A stretch of 64,000 nucleotides of DNA from assembly GCF_043641665.1 (NCBI RefSeq), contig NC_092182.1:13826956-13890955 (forward strand). Direction: 5' to 3'. The stretch is from Enoplosus armatus (taxonomy: Eukaryota; Chordata; Actinopteri; Centrarchiformes; Enoplosidae). This document shows, piece by piece, positions 1 to 11,850 of this stretch (positions are counted from its first letter, which is position 1; each line of letters begins with the position of its first letter). The position numbers and the translations under genes are program-made. A model generated the notes under the pieces. The model searched no databases. It saw only the letters and a program-made list of their open reading frames with translations, and was not told where the DNA came from.

Positions 1-586
1 TGTGCCTGTGTGAGCATTGCCACACAGAGGCTAAAGTTAGTGGACGCTGCTGTCACCTCTGATTCGGTTATGGAGTTTTTGGCCAACCTTTTGGCCATTG
101 ATCTGGTAAGGGTAATGTTTAACTGACATTTTTATATAATATCTCTTTTGACTTTGCCCTGTTGTCAACGTTGACTGCTATGTTTGTGATCATTTTAGCA
201 AGCACCCTGATCAAACAGTCTGAGAAAAAAGCACAAACCTGTTAAATGCTCATTCAGAAGAGCAACCATGCACATGCAGTATTGGTCAGGAGCCATAGAA
301 AAAAAAGTCTGTCCATGACCCACTGATGAACTTCTGGTTGTTTTTCTTTCACTCTGACCCTGAACAGAGCTCTGTCCTCCTCTGCTATGAGCAGCTAGGG
401 AGTGTGCTGGAGCTCAGCCTGCCCTGTGGTTTCCAGGCTAGTGTTTGCAGAGCCGGAGCACACAGCTCAGAGACCAGCTACACCCCTGCTGACATTCAGG
501 ATGTCGTATTGACACCGGTGACATCGAGCAAAAACACTCCTCCCTGCCATGAGGGGCTGGAACAAATTGTAAATTTACAGCCATGA
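1..586 (+). CDS. 3' end of an unidentified protein-coding gene (last two coding exons)
   Basis: Two exons in the same phase can be read. The first runs from the window edge to 105 and ends ...LLAIDL before a GTAAGG donor. The second starts at 368 after a CTGACCCTGAACAG acceptor and ends at a TGA at 584-586. Joined, they give about 35 + 72 residues of a C-terminus that begins CACVSIATQRL and ends LEQIVNLQP. The first part looks like a leucine-rich helical repeat; the second is Ser/Thr-rich and probably disordered. The gene is convergent with NUAK2. I do not recognise the family. The exon pair is supported only by splice sites, matching phase and an open frame, so it could still be chance. The first AATAAA downstream is at 1391-1396. 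Confidence 0.5.
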
Positions 587-3296
587 AACAGAACAAAAAG
601 CCTAAATACTAGTGGAAATGTGTCTAAATGCCATTCCTGCTTCATCTTATTTGTTCTTTTGCATGTCGATTGTTCTGAGGTCCCTCTGAGATGTGTGTAG
701 AGCTACTACAGTTTGAGAAACAATTGAGATTTGTTTTGAATGTCCATCCTGTTGTTGCTTGTTTTAAAGTATTTTGAAAAGCAGCTTTGAAACACATGAT
801 TCTGATTGTGCCTTTCATTGATATTTAGGGCCACATTAACTTTTTTTTGTGATATTGACACTGAATCTTAATAGCAATGTTCGCACATTTTAAATGATAT
901 TATCTGTATTATATCTATTCATATGTATTCATATATATTTTGCATTTATCTGGATTCACTGAAAATTGAATATTAGCTTTATATCTTGACATGTTTAAAT
1001 AGATGTTTCTGCATTCTTTCAACACATTACTGAATTCCCTTGTGACTATAAATCAATATTGTTGAGACATAAAACATTTGTATGTAGGTCACTAACAACA
1101 TGAGCCAGCACTTGAGTTCTTTGTCGTCATTTTTTTATTTTTTTATTTCCTCATCCAGGTCACAGCAGCATGGCAGATCACACAGTCATAAAAATGATAA
1201 GTCAGTAACTTCAAAGACCAACTGTCAAAGAAAGGCCTGCATACCTGGAACAAGGGAGAGACAAAAACGGCGATGAAATGCCCAAATACACTTTATATTG
1301 TGCAAAAAAAAAAAAAAAAGAGAAACATACCATTTTACACCCATCTTCTTAAAAGGCAGACCACTTTCCCCATCTCTGTCACACTTCAGTAATAAATGAT
1401 CAGCTGTTTGTGACAGATTAGAAATGACAAGAGCTTCCAATTGAAATTAGGGAATTCCTAGTTTACTTTTGTATACATACAGGCTTTAAATTCCTGATGA
1501 GCAAGACATTAACCATAGACAACTGAAAAAAATACACATTTTACATTCTAGTTTCTGGCAGCATGGTTGTGCAGCTTCTGCATACAGCCTGGTGCAACTT
1601 TTATTACAAGAACTCATTACTTACATGAAGTAGCTGATAAATAAATTGTATGGTCATTAGGTTTCGATGGTCTGATAAAGTGCTATTCCAGGCGCTGGCT
1701 TGGTGATCTAGTTTAATGCCAAGCATGCCAATCCAGTTAAGTAACTCCAGTGTGCAGCATGACATTTCATACAGAAACAAACACAACACACTGATGTACC
1801 TTTCTCTGACCACCAGGAGGCATTTCATAAAGCAGGATTAGGAGGTCAACGAGACTAACTATAAAACATGGTATTATGTGTATTTTGTCAAACAATGATC
1901 ATCAGCAGTATGCATAATTCATGATTTTACTTTTAAACCTACTATGAGTTTTGTTTTATCGTTTGAGTCACCAGGATGCAAACTTTTTTTAACAGTTAAA
2001 TGGCTAAACGTCTAATCCAGCTTTGTGAAATACTGTTCCACCCCAGGTGTTTAGATATTTCAAATTAAAATGTGAAGTTCAATACACCTGAGCTCCATGA
2101 CTGATCTTGAATATTCAGTTGAAAGGTTACACATTTAAGCGCATGCCACGTTATATACAACATACAGTAGTTAGCTGGGGTCGTGGTTCACTTTCAAACA
2201 CACATTACTGTTTTTCCAAATCTCAATTTGTGACAAAAAAAAAAAAATTGAAGTGACTTAATGAGCCCGACCTTTTCAGTGAAACTGCCACCTGCGTACA
2301 CAGAGTGAATAGGCACTTGTATCAGCGCAGGCCTGGGAGCAAAAGCAGGTTCTACTGGTTACACTAGATGTGAGTCATTATTATTCAAGTCATTATCCAA
2401 TATTAGAGCAAGTCATCTCAAGAAAGAAAAACAAAAACAAACAAAAAAAAAAACGCCCTTTAAGAGCTTAAGTCCCTGTTACAAACAGACATCCTCTTGG
2501 CACTTATTGCTTTAAATAAAGATGAACAAAAGAGTCCAACATTAGCAAATTTGCTCTTTGGTATCCATGAAATGTAATTTTCCTCACATCCTAAAACGCT
2601 GTAGTATATGATAAAGGGTGAACCCATCCTAACATTGAACCTGTTTTATTGCTGTTATCCCAGCAGACCATCTGTCAACCTCATGTTTATCTATCACAAA
2701 GCTTTCTCACATTGTCCCGTCGACAATAAAAAGACACCAACGTTATGGCTTAAGCGATATTCAAACAATAGTCCTACTGTGACTGTCAGTTTATTGTCAC
2801 TTAGCAAAGTGTTTTACAAACTTACTTTATGACATTGAAGACCAGTGTTTTGGTTTCGGGGTGACTTTTTATATAGTAAGCTCTCATGTTGAAAATTAGA
2901 GCTCCTGATTGACCAACAGCACCCCTCTCCTCCTGAGAATCTTTGAAATGGACACGTTCAACTGCATCTCTGCTAATCATCATTTTTGTAAAATACTGTG
3001 CCATCTGGTTATTTTTAGCCTGTTTTACTCAAATTCAAAAGTACACGCTGTTCATAAACTCATTTAAGTATCATTTCTAAATCACCATCTAAAATACAAT
3101 CTGATGTTTAACAAGAAGCCTCCTCCGTTTTTGGTACTGTGTAATTCCTGAAGTTAGCCAGAATGGTTGTCACTACAGTGTGCTGGTAATTTCACATAAT
3201 GCACTTTGGCCATTATGTCTCAGTAGTTTACAGTCATTTAAAAATTCAGACTGAAAAACACGTCTTTAGTCAGTGTCCTGAACTAATTAGCGGTCT
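587..3296. other. Convergent 3' flanks: 3'UTR of the left gene and 3'UTR of NUAK2
   Basis: AT-rich DNA with no supported coding exon. For the plus-strand gene the nearest canonical poly(A) signal is AATAAA at 1391-1396. For NUAK2 (minus strand) candidate signals, seen on the plus strand as TTTATT, lie at 2790-2795 and 2645-2650, with more near 1134-1147, so the NUAK2 3'UTR could be 0.5 to 2 kb long. Homopolymer A runs occur at about 1303-1319 and 2236-2247. Which transcript owns which part cannot be settled from sequence alone. Confidence 0.5.
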
Positions 3297-4345
3297 TCAG
3301 CTTGCTGCAGAGCCTCGTATAACCATGGCCTGTTTGTAAGCCTCCGTTACATTATCACAGTCTGTGATGGAGAAGGCACTGTCAGCCACTCCGGACTTAT
3401 AGCAGTTCCAGGGCCTCAGTGACCCATCCCCAAGAATCCCGTCTTCCTGGATGTCCAGCAGGTTGTCAGCAGACACGCATCCTCTCATGCTAGCCTTGAC
3501 TGGTTTATCCATTTGTGTTGGAGGTCCTACGCGGTCCGGTAGATCCAGCTGGTCAAAGGACTCAGAAGACAGAATGCTGTCCTCGCTGATGGCCCCACTT
3601 GGTCTCGACCTGGCACCTCCTCGGGGTAAAGAAGCTGCCAGCTGGTCCAGAGAGCCAAACTCCTGCAGCCCAGCTGAGGAGAACTTTCCATTGCGCTTCA
3701 GGATGCCTTTCCTATAGGTTGGTGCTGAAGGGCACTCTTTAGTTTGTGGTGCCCAGCCAGAGTCACTGCTCTCGGGAGATGAGGAGTAGTATCCTGACTC
3801 TTGTTCTGTGGGCTTCTTTAGGATACCTTTGCGAGGCGGCAATGCAGCTGAAGAGGCATTGGCTGGTGCAGACAAACCCAAAATCTTCTGTGGCTCAGCT
3901 GAACCTACAGCAGGGGTTTCATTCATTGCCTTCTGCTTCACACTGTTGCGTCTCTTTAAAATACCCTTGGAGGGGCGACTGTCTGTGTTCACTTCATGAC
4001 CGGTCTGGGAGACGTTGTTTTCCTTTCGTGACCTTCGCAGAGAGCGCTGCCGGACCACATCCCCTCCACCACCCTGGGAGCGGAGCAGGCAGCGCATCTT
4101 GGAGCCGTTCTCCAGTAAAGGCCTGGATGTGCGGCGCAGCCAACTAGCAACACCAGCCAGCCCAGCGGGGTGTGATGTTGATGGAGAAGCTGGTGAAGCG
4201 GTCTGCTCTACTGGACTGCTCTTTGTCTCGGCCAGCAATGGCTGCTGGTAGCCCCAGTTGAGCCACCAGTGTCCTGCAATCTCCTCTATTGTGGCTCTGC
4301 GCTCGGGATTTACCATAAGCATCCAGCGGATGAGCCCACATGCAT
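3297..4345 (-). CDS. nuak2: nuak2 coding exon 6 (last): end of kinase domain and regulatory tail
   Basis: Starts inside the codon of D277 ([18 protein letters not shown]) after a TTGTTCTCTCTCAG acceptor. It finishes the kinase domain at [16 protein letters not shown] and then encodes about 320 residues of low-complexity tail with [14 protein letters not shown], three GILK motifs and GCVSADNL. Stop TGA at 3299-3297. Confidence 0.95.
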
Positions 4346-7300
4346 CTGAGAGAGAACAATGGGGGGGGAAAAACCCTGTTAATTTTTATGTTCAGCTAAG
4401 AAAATCCAAGACGTTATTATAAAGTAAAGTGCAAAACACATACACCAAAATAATGTTTCAGACTCACCAGAGGGGTTGTTGGGTTTTCGGTAGTTTCCAG
4501 TGCTTATCTGTTGGACCAGTGTCTTGTGGTTGTGTCCATCAAATGGCATGGTGCCATGAACCATAGTGTATAACAGCACACCAAGAGACCACGTGTCCAC
4601 CTCGGGACCACGGTACGGCCGTCCATTGACAATCTCCGGGGAGGCATACAGAGGGCTGCCGCAAAACGTTTGAAGATACTCGTCACCATGGTAGAGGTTG
4701 GAAAGGCCGAAGTCTGCGATCTGCAAGAACAAGAAGTGCACGTCAAAGATGAGCCATGTCAGATGTATCATTATCAGATTACTGTAACCTCCTAAAAGTT
4801 TCCCATGTTTCCTCATCAATTACTCATAACATGAAATACTCTGATTTCACAAATTAAAGATTTCATAGGGCATGAATCACACAAGATGTAGTGAAATGAG
4901 TAATGAAATCCATCACGTTAAATATTCCACATGAACATTTCTTTGTATTTCCTTTGTAAAAACCACCACATGCTGTCATATATGATCCTAACCATATACA
5001 ATAAACAAACAGGTGGGTAATTGCTCATTTTCATGTTCAACGTGTCCCTTATGCGTACCTTCACATTGCCGTTGCCGTCTAGTAAAATATTCTCCAGTTT
5101 CAGGTCCCGGTGTACTATTCTATTCTGAGAGAGAAAAAATAAGAGAAGCTATCAGTTTCTTAAATCACTTTATTTTTTTTTACAATGATAATTTCTCCAC
5201 TCAGTCCATTACACACCAGTTAAGTGGAGGTTGTATTACATAAAAGGATTAGTTTTTACTGGGTCACAACACATTCTTTTCCAAGTGAAGATTTTTTTTC
5301 TTGTACGTCAGCTATGCTTCATTGTCCTCCGCTCTGTAGGGGGGCATGCCTTCGACTCAAGCAGAGTCTGAATTTGTTTTGCTTTCAAAAAATGCAGGTC
5401 AGCCACTTCTTCGGATGGGCACAGAATGTACCGATGGACACGTCCTCTGTAGGTTGTGTTTTGTAGCATTCATTTATTGTTAAGATGCAGTCATGAAGAA
5501 AATATTGCGTGCAATACATATACCATACATAACTGATTAAAAAAAAAGGGGTCCAGATGGCCTTTTTCTGACTGCTTTCAACATGGAAAATACAATATTT
5601 AACAAGACATCAGCACTTAATAAAAGTGAAATAAGACAGGTGGTTAATGCAGGACATGACGATTCACTCTGTAAATACTGTCCAGCAAACATTCATAAAT
5701 GCTCTGCAAAATGCTGAACTGCTACACTAAAATATAGTGTGCTGAAAATGTTCGTAATTACTCGGCTCTGCGGGAACAACTGAGTGTGTGTGTGTGTTTG
5801 CAGAGCCCTTCTGTTCCATCACACCCTCATTACAGTGAGACCATGCGTGTGAGTGTGTGTGCTGGCCTTTAGCCCCGACGCTAGCACTCTACAGACAAAC
5901 TGTTCAGTTCCCCCTGCATCGCTCTCACAGCCTCCCTGTTCAGATCAGCCGGCTGGCAGTGAATCATGCCCATTATGTAACTTTGGGGGTGCCAGTGCCC
6001 TGGAAAAACACAACTAGCTGGGCAGCTAGCCTGAGTGGAGCTCTGCACCATCAGCTTTGACGTATCAGCCATGCGTGAAGAGGGCTAAGATACTACATAA
6101 TATGTTCTCTATGAAAGCGTTGGATTGAGGAAGTCTGCCTTACCTGATGGCAGTAGTGCACAGCTGACACAATCTGTCTGAAGAAGTGCCTGGCCTCTCG
6201 TTCAGAGATGTTCCTCTTGTCACAGATGTAGTCATACAGGTCCCCTCGGCTGGCATACTCCATCACAATCACAATCTTGTCCTTGTTTTCAAATACTGGA
6301 ACATCAGAAAACATCAGAATTTATTCAAATCCAACTCATCACCCAAAATGAAGCTGAAGATTATTTGAAATGTCAGTCTGGACTGAGTCTTTTACAGTAC
6401 CAACACATACATAACATGTTTTCATTCACGATGTGCCTGTGTTTAAAACAGATGACAGACTTCTATCTTCCTGTACAACCCGCACTTCCCACTGATTAGG
6501 ATACACTGGGGGCCCCATGATAACTGCATTACAAACAAACATGCACTGAGGTGGACAAACACTGAACGATGACCATCTCATCAGGCGTGAGGGGCACTGG
6601 AAGACACGGGGCTCTGCACATTATCCTGCAGTGCTGACGGGGTACGGCAGGGTATCAACGCTTATGTAACATATCATCAGTCTTCAGCACAAAAGACTTG
6701 CGTGACCAAACTCTGCATCTCAAACAGAGACTGATTGAGAAACGTCTTCTCCCTCCCCAGTATCACCTTTCACTCTGCATGTGGCTCGGAGATTCGGTCA
6801 CCTCCTGTAATGTGAAACTAAACCCAAAAATCACAATATTTCTAAACTCCGTACCTTCATATATGGTGATGATGTGTGGGTGGCAGAGTGAAGACATGAT
6901 CTCAATTTCTCTGCGAATGTGAACCAGGTCTTGCTCATCCTTGATCTTCTCCTTTCTGATCGACTTTATGGCAACCTAAAAAGAAAAAGAAAATTTGACA
7001 TTTTGAGAAATGAATTTTACTTAACATAATTATTAGAAAAATGTGATTGATTCTAAGGACTAATCAATAAATAACACAGGTTTACAGCTGTTAGGAGAGA
7101 CAAATGGTTACTTTAAAGACAACTAAATCTTTTATTGAATGGCAGCCACTGTGGCCACAAGTGGTAATTGCAAGATGATACTAAATATTAGAGCATAATA
7201 CTTGTACCAAAAGCACAAGTCAGTAAATTGACAGAAATATTTATTTTCCATACTTTGCCACCATAAGCTACTGGTTATACCAAACCAACTAAGACTGCAG

Positions 7301-8855
7301 CAGCAAAATCCTTGAGTGTACTGAAATGTGCAAGGGTGCATTTTCATTGTTTTCATTTGCCAGAAGAAGAAGAAGAATGTGTTTATTCTTTCCAAACGTT
7401 GCATAATCTCGCTTTAATGACAAAGAAAACACTAATACAATGGTCAGCAGCTGCACTGCTGTTGCAACAGGTCAGTAAATTAACATACTAGATTAGGCCT
7501 GTTCATTTAGCAGAATAAAGCAAAAAACATTTACAAATAAGCTGGTATTTAATAAGAACTGGCGTCCATCTGAAGCTCGTCCTCTTGTGAGAGGAACAAT
7601 GTGTAGTGAACCGAAAACTCTGCTGTGTTTTTTCTTTTAACGAGGCAGAGGGAACGGCGGGTCATCTATTGTCTGCAGTTACGTCTGTGAGACTCCTAGA
7701 ATAAGGACATTCAAGTCTGAATGGTATCTGTAGGGGCCTATGTTTGTAGACCTGTCACATATAGTCTGTATACATGTCTTTATGTTGCGTTTGTCTATTA
7801 GAAGTGTGGATGCCTGGGATTCCTCTGTGCACTGAATGCGTCATCAGTCTACCCCACTGATGAAGGGTGTCATGAGGCACCAGGGGCACTGGTGGTGGGG
7901 TGTCATTTCCTTTCCTCTCTGACCCTCGAGGCTACAGACACAGGGGATATGAGTAAAGCAGCGACTTGTCAAGTTTCAACACACTACTCAACTGTCTCGT
8001 GCCATGAGTCACTGTCTGGCCTGGATGATCCTGCAGGTTACCGCCGTGTTCACACCACACAGAGCTTTTTCCTGATTCCGGGAAAGTGAGGTTTCCTGCG
8101 TTTGTTCGCATAGCTGTCAGACGGGCCGAACTCCCACTCATGATGAGTTCACACCCCTGTGCGGTTATCTGTGTGTGTGTGTGATCTTTGTTACTGCAAG
8201 TTTGTTCCCCGCAATAGGCACTAAGGTTGAAATATTTGATATTTAACGCCGAGTTCCTGTTCCAACAAAAGCATATTTTTGCGCTTGAAAAACACATTCA
8301 GGTGAAAGTGTGGCGTAGCTGACTGAACCAACGGATGAACCCAAGAAGGCCTTTCCCCACAAACATAGTAAAGGATTCATGAATAGCTGGTGCAACACAA
8401 TCTAGGTACTTAATTAGGGCGTCCCTTTGGTTACACACATACAGCATACATGTCATGAGTGTGAGGTCAACTCTACATCGATGTGTGCTCAAACCTCCCA
8501 CCTAAATGGGTTATGTAATCATACTTATGCATTTAGACAATGGGAACAGCTGTAGGCCACAACGCACGCAAGATGAAGCCATCCTTTGTGTTGTGTCACT
8601 CCCTGCGTCAAATTACATATCTTTGTCCATTATGTTGTCAATAATGAAAAGGTCGGTAGATAAAAACAAAAGTTTCTGCTATTTCGAGTCTATGCTAACT
8701 GCTGTTTAAGCTGTATTTGTTTGGTGCGAGTTAAAAATATATGTTTGGATAATCAGTATTTTGACATTTGAACATGGGTTTGAGGCATGAAGATTAGGAA
8801 GCTGCCTGCAGGGATGAATCCCAGACACAAACTCATATCCTATAAAAACCGAAGT

Positions 8856-8886
<31 letters not shown>

Positions 8887-9287
8887 GTCATGTCAGACAG
8901 GTAAAAGCAGAGATGGGTGTAGACAAGGCTGAACATGATGCAGGCACCGAAGGGGAATTTCTGACACTTACTTCCTTGACTCCTAAGTGCTTTCACTCAT
9001 AACAAACATGATCTTTAACAAAGAGCATTTCTGATAAACATGACTTGGCAGCTGAGCCAGACTCACTGACAAAAGGGAGTTCACTTCCAGACCAAGTATC
9101 TGTTTTTGTTTTTGAGGAGTCACTATATCTGGAGCTATCTGCCTGCAAACGCAGAAAATTAATTTACATTCTAGGTGTGGTTTTAGTTTTTGATAATTTG
9201 CCTATAATTTACATTTCCTGGTTGAAATATGAAAGATGACCTAGCAGAATGCATACACACAAATATACACTCATTTGCCAGTTTATT

Positions 9288-9321
<34 letters not shown>

Positions 9322-10923
9322 GGTACAGCTAGCTAAAACTAATACAGTCTAATACTGTAGTCCTGCAGTAAATACCTTCATGAAGGTTATAGTGTTTCGT
9401 TTTTGTTGAAGCTGCTTTAGATGAGCTGCTTTTTTAGTTTTAACTTTATGGTCATTTTATAGGCTGCAGTTTGCTGTGCCGTTTAATTACATTGCATTAT
9501 ACTTAGGGGTTTCTAATATTTAGTAGCCATATAAAACAGGTACATAAGCCATTTGTGGCTGTTTACATAACATAAACGCTTGAACGTCTAGTAAAAAAAC
9601 ATCACAGATTCTGATTGAGATACACTATTGGGGAAATCTTATAATCTTTCATTTGTTTGCCAACTCCTCCATGCCCCTTTTAAAAGGCTTATCTCTGTTA
9701 AATACCTTCCATTTCCCCTTAGGTCATGGGGAGCTGGAATTCACCTCAAAGGCTAGTTGCAATTTCCCCCTCTGCCCTCATCAGGAGCACAGAAAGAAAG
9801 TTACTGAACTTTCCTGTCTAAAACCCCCTCCTGCGACAGGGTCACTCAGTCTTTCCAGCGAAACGCCTTTCCTTTATGCTTCCTTTAAGCCAATAGGAGA
9901 TGGCGGTGTAAAACTTCTTGTGTGTAGTGACACATTTACAGGAATCAATTTTTGCTTCAGTCTTTGCAGGTTGATCTCAAACAGAAGTATTGATTTTGTT
10001 GTGCATTTTACTTAAATAAACCACAAATAACTTGTTAGGGTTTTTGGGTTTGCCTCACATAGGGACAGCCATGTGGATACTGGTATTGTGATGTGAAAAT
10101 ACTTAGTATGATAGAATAATCTTAATTTAGTTTACACAGAGGACCAACACTGTGTACTTTTCAACCCTGTTAACAAACAGAGCGTTATCCTCACAGATAG
10201 AAGGTGGTGAGAATAAAATACTTGAGGCAATTCACAAGAATTTGTTTAAAAACTGCTTATTCAGTGATCTTGAGAGACAGGACACAGTGTTCAGAAAACT
10301 GGGAAAAGTAAGAGCAACCCCCCTAAAACAAACACTGTGAACTCTTTGGCAAACCTTAGCTGGTTTGGCAACTGAGGAGCATTTCAACTGCAGACACACT
10401 TTCCTCTTTTATTAGTTTACAATTCAGTAATGTGGCTCACCACTTTTTTTAAACAGGAAGAAACTTGAAACTAAGCCTGTATAGTAAATGTCCCCCCCAA
10501 TTAAAACCCAAATGTAGAGTACCTGTGTGCAGACAGCCCGTCCTCTAAAAATAGCCCTCTATGTCTAAACAACAGGTGGCCGATAGGACAAACCCAGACC
10601 TTAATACTGGCTGCAGATGTGGCCATCGTTGATTCAATTAGCTCACACAGTAAAAAAAAAAAAAAAACATTAATATGAATGCTTACCAGTCTACCGGATC
10701 TTTCCTTGGCTTTCTTCACTTTGCCATAGGTTCCTTTCCCGAGGGTCTCCAGAAACTCGTACCTGTGCTTCAGGTTGTGTTTGTGGTGGTGTCTCTTCAC
10801 CGCTTGCTTTTTCACGGGCAGCTGGGACGGAGCTTTCCCGACGGGACTGTTTTCATCGGGTGAAGTTCCCTCCACAGACGGCCTGCGGTTAGACGAAACA
10901 CGGGCAACATTTGAGCCGTCCAT
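3297..10923 (-). CDS. nuak2: NUAK family SNF1-like kinase 2 (complete, 6 coding exons)
   Basis: AMPK-related Ser/Thr kinase; in the known family it is activated by LKB1 and acts on actomyosin through MYPT1/PP1 and on Hippo/YAP signalling. Coding exons on the minus strand: 10923-10687, 6975-6855, 6295-6144, 5124-5059, 4720-4468 and 4345-3297. They total 1878 nt, i.e. 625 residues plus TGA, close to human NUAK2 (628). Visible motifs: glycine loop GKGTYGKV (62-69), catalytic Lys83 in VAIK, HRD at 175-177, DFG at 195-197, and T-loop Thr210 in LQTFCGSP, the expected LKB1 site. The kinase domain ends near residue 305. The tail holds three GILK motifs (about 404, 450 and 490), the family's PP1-docking sequences, and a conserved [16 protein letters not shown] stretch. 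NUAK1 is less likely because length, tail blocks and linkage to DSTYK all fit NUAK2. All junctions are GT-AG and in phase. Confidence 0.96.
4468..4720 (-). CDS. nuak2: nuak2 coding exon 5: DFG, T-loop and C-lobe
   Basis: Begins [18 protein letters not shown], giving the DFG motif and T-loop threonine, then [20 protein letters not shown] with the APE-like motif (SPE in this family), and ends KPNNPS plus one base before GTGAGT. Acceptor TTGTTCTTGCAG. Confidence 0.95.
5059..5124 (-). CDS. nuak2: nuak2 coding exon 4: catalytic loop (66 nt micro-exon)
   Basis: Twenty-two codons reading [20 protein letters not shown] then VK, containing the HRDLKLEN catalytic loop. Phase 0 at both ends. Donor GTACGC, acceptor CTCTCTCAG. 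It has no open frame of its own long enough to be noticed; it was found from the family sequence and splice sites. Confidence 0.95.
6144..6295 (-). CDS. nuak2: nuak2 coding exon 3: hinge and E-helix
   Basis: Reads [20 protein letters not shown]... to ...SAVHYCHQ. It contains the hinge segment [12 protein letters not shown] and the [17 protein letters not shown] helix typical of NUAK kinases. Donor GTAAGG, acceptor ATGTTCCAG. Confidence 0.94.
6855..6975 (-). CDS. nuak2: nuak2 coding exon 2: catalytic lysine and C-helix
   Basis: Starts with [16 protein letters not shown] (ATP-anchoring Lys83) and continues through the C-helix glutamate in RREIEIMS to ITIYE. Phase 0 entry; leaves one base (G) for exon 3. 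Donor GTACGG, acceptor CTTTTTAG. Confidence 0.94.
8857..8883 (+). repeat. (CAG)9 microsatellite
   Basis: Nine perfect CAG units followed by CAAG. It lies in nuak2 intron 1. The apparent poly-Ala and poly-Cys frames across it are artefacts of the repeat. Confidence 0.95.
9288..9320 (+). repeat. (ATC)11 microsatellite
   Basis: Eleven perfect ATC units inside nuak2 intron 1. Confidence 0.95.
10687..10923 (-). CDS. nuak2: nuak2 coding exon 1: N-terminus and glycine-rich loop
   Basis: Seventy-nine codons starting [14 protein letters not shown] and ending KERSGRL before GTAAGC. It holds a basic, His-rich segment (residues 43-53) and the ATP-binding loop LGKGTYGKV. The ATG at 10923-10921 is chosen because the frame joins exon 2 (VAIK) in phase 0 and total length matches the family. 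An ATG at 10991 in another frame lies upstream (see findings). Confidence 0.93.
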
Positions 10924-11260
10924 TCTGACAAAACGTCGCTGTCTTTTTTTGGCGTGTATTTTCGGACGCAGGTATTGTTGTTAACGCGCATTCCTTCGCG
11001 CGGAGCCCTGTCGTTGTTGGAGCGAGTTGCTTCCAAAGGTACAATTCAGATAAACATTTAAAAACTAAAAGTTGAAGACAGAAACAGAAACATCTGACTT
11101 TAAACCTGGAGGGTGTCTGTCTCCTTCGTAGTGCTGAGACCTACTAGCAGCAGGTACACAGCACGCTGCGACAGGCGCGAGCACCGCCAGCAACCGGACA
11201 CGTCAAATAGTCGAGGGGCGGTTCAGGTACACAAAGGAGCGCTTGATGAAAACACCGGCC
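10924..11260 (-). promoter_or_regulatory. nuak2: Putative nuak2 5'UTR and promoter, GC/CpG-rich
   Basis: Sequence upstream of the nuak2 ATG is richer in CpG than the flanks (for example GCGCACGCTGCG-like stretches around 11160-11200) and has a GC-box-like GGGGCGG near 11215. No TATA box is obvious. An upstream ATG occurs at 10991. Promoter status is inferred from position and composition only. Confidence 0.35.
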
Positions 11261-11694
11261 GGTGCCGGTAACAGTAAAACCAGTGAGGGCGGTTTGTTTC
11301 TTACGTTGTGTAGCTCTCTCTTTGTGTTTTAGTTACTTTCTTGTTAATATATCTTTTTTTTTCATGATATGTTTTCAAGCCTCCAAGTCAAACCTGAATT
11401 TTAGTTCAATGGTGCTTCACAGTGTTATTAACTGTGCAATAGTGGTGGCTGTAGACTGCAATATTAATAGCAGTGGTGGTAAAAGGCGGGTAGGTGTAGA
11501 AGTACTATGGGAGTAGTACTTGTAATAAAAGGCTCATAGTAAGTTGTAGTAGCTCAGCCAAGTAATGCGCAGCTTTTGTGTGCTGTTTCAATCGGTGTGC
11601 GCGGACACTTACAACAAGCGCACCACGAAAAGAACTCAACTGTGGGGCAACTATATTATATTATACTATAACATTCACAAGGGGCCATTTATGA

Positions 11695-11850
11695 GCTTAT
11701 GAGTACTCTTACTTGTGATACTTTAAGTACATTTGCTTAGGTAATTTTATTTAACTGACATTTTCAATGCAGGACTTTTACATATATAATGTATATTGCA
11801 GTATTGCTACTTTTACTTAAGTAAAAGATCTGAATACTTCCTCCAGCTCC
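11695..11850. repeat. Teleost MITE-like fragment
   Basis: The stretch from TACTTGTGATACTTTAAGTA to the end ACTTAAGTAAAAGATCTGAA-TACTTCCTCC is a sequence I recognise as a very common fish non-autonomous DNA transposon terminus. Only one end is clear; the other end is degraded or missing. The family is given from recall, not from a search. Confidence 0.55.

Larger units (their letters stand above)
6976..10686 (-). other. nuak2: nuak2 intron 1 (3.7 kb)
   Basis: No exon is supported inside it. It carries a 9-unit CAG repeat (8857-8883), an 11-unit ATC repeat (9288-9320) and AT-rich unique sequence. Large first introns often hold enhancers, but no specific element can be named from sequence. Confidence 0.75.

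Noticed and set aside
3451..4251. Plus-strand ORFs of 63-133 codons
   Set aside because: Antisense shadows of the GC-rich last NUAK2 exon; no splice or promoter context.
8706..9002. Poly-Ala / poly-Cys frames
   Set aside because: Artefacts of the (CAG)9 repeat in NUAK2 intron 1.
3297..10923. Assignment to NUAK1
   Set aside because: The conserved tail blocks ([29 protein letters not shown]), overall length of 625 and linkage to DSTYK fit NUAK2.
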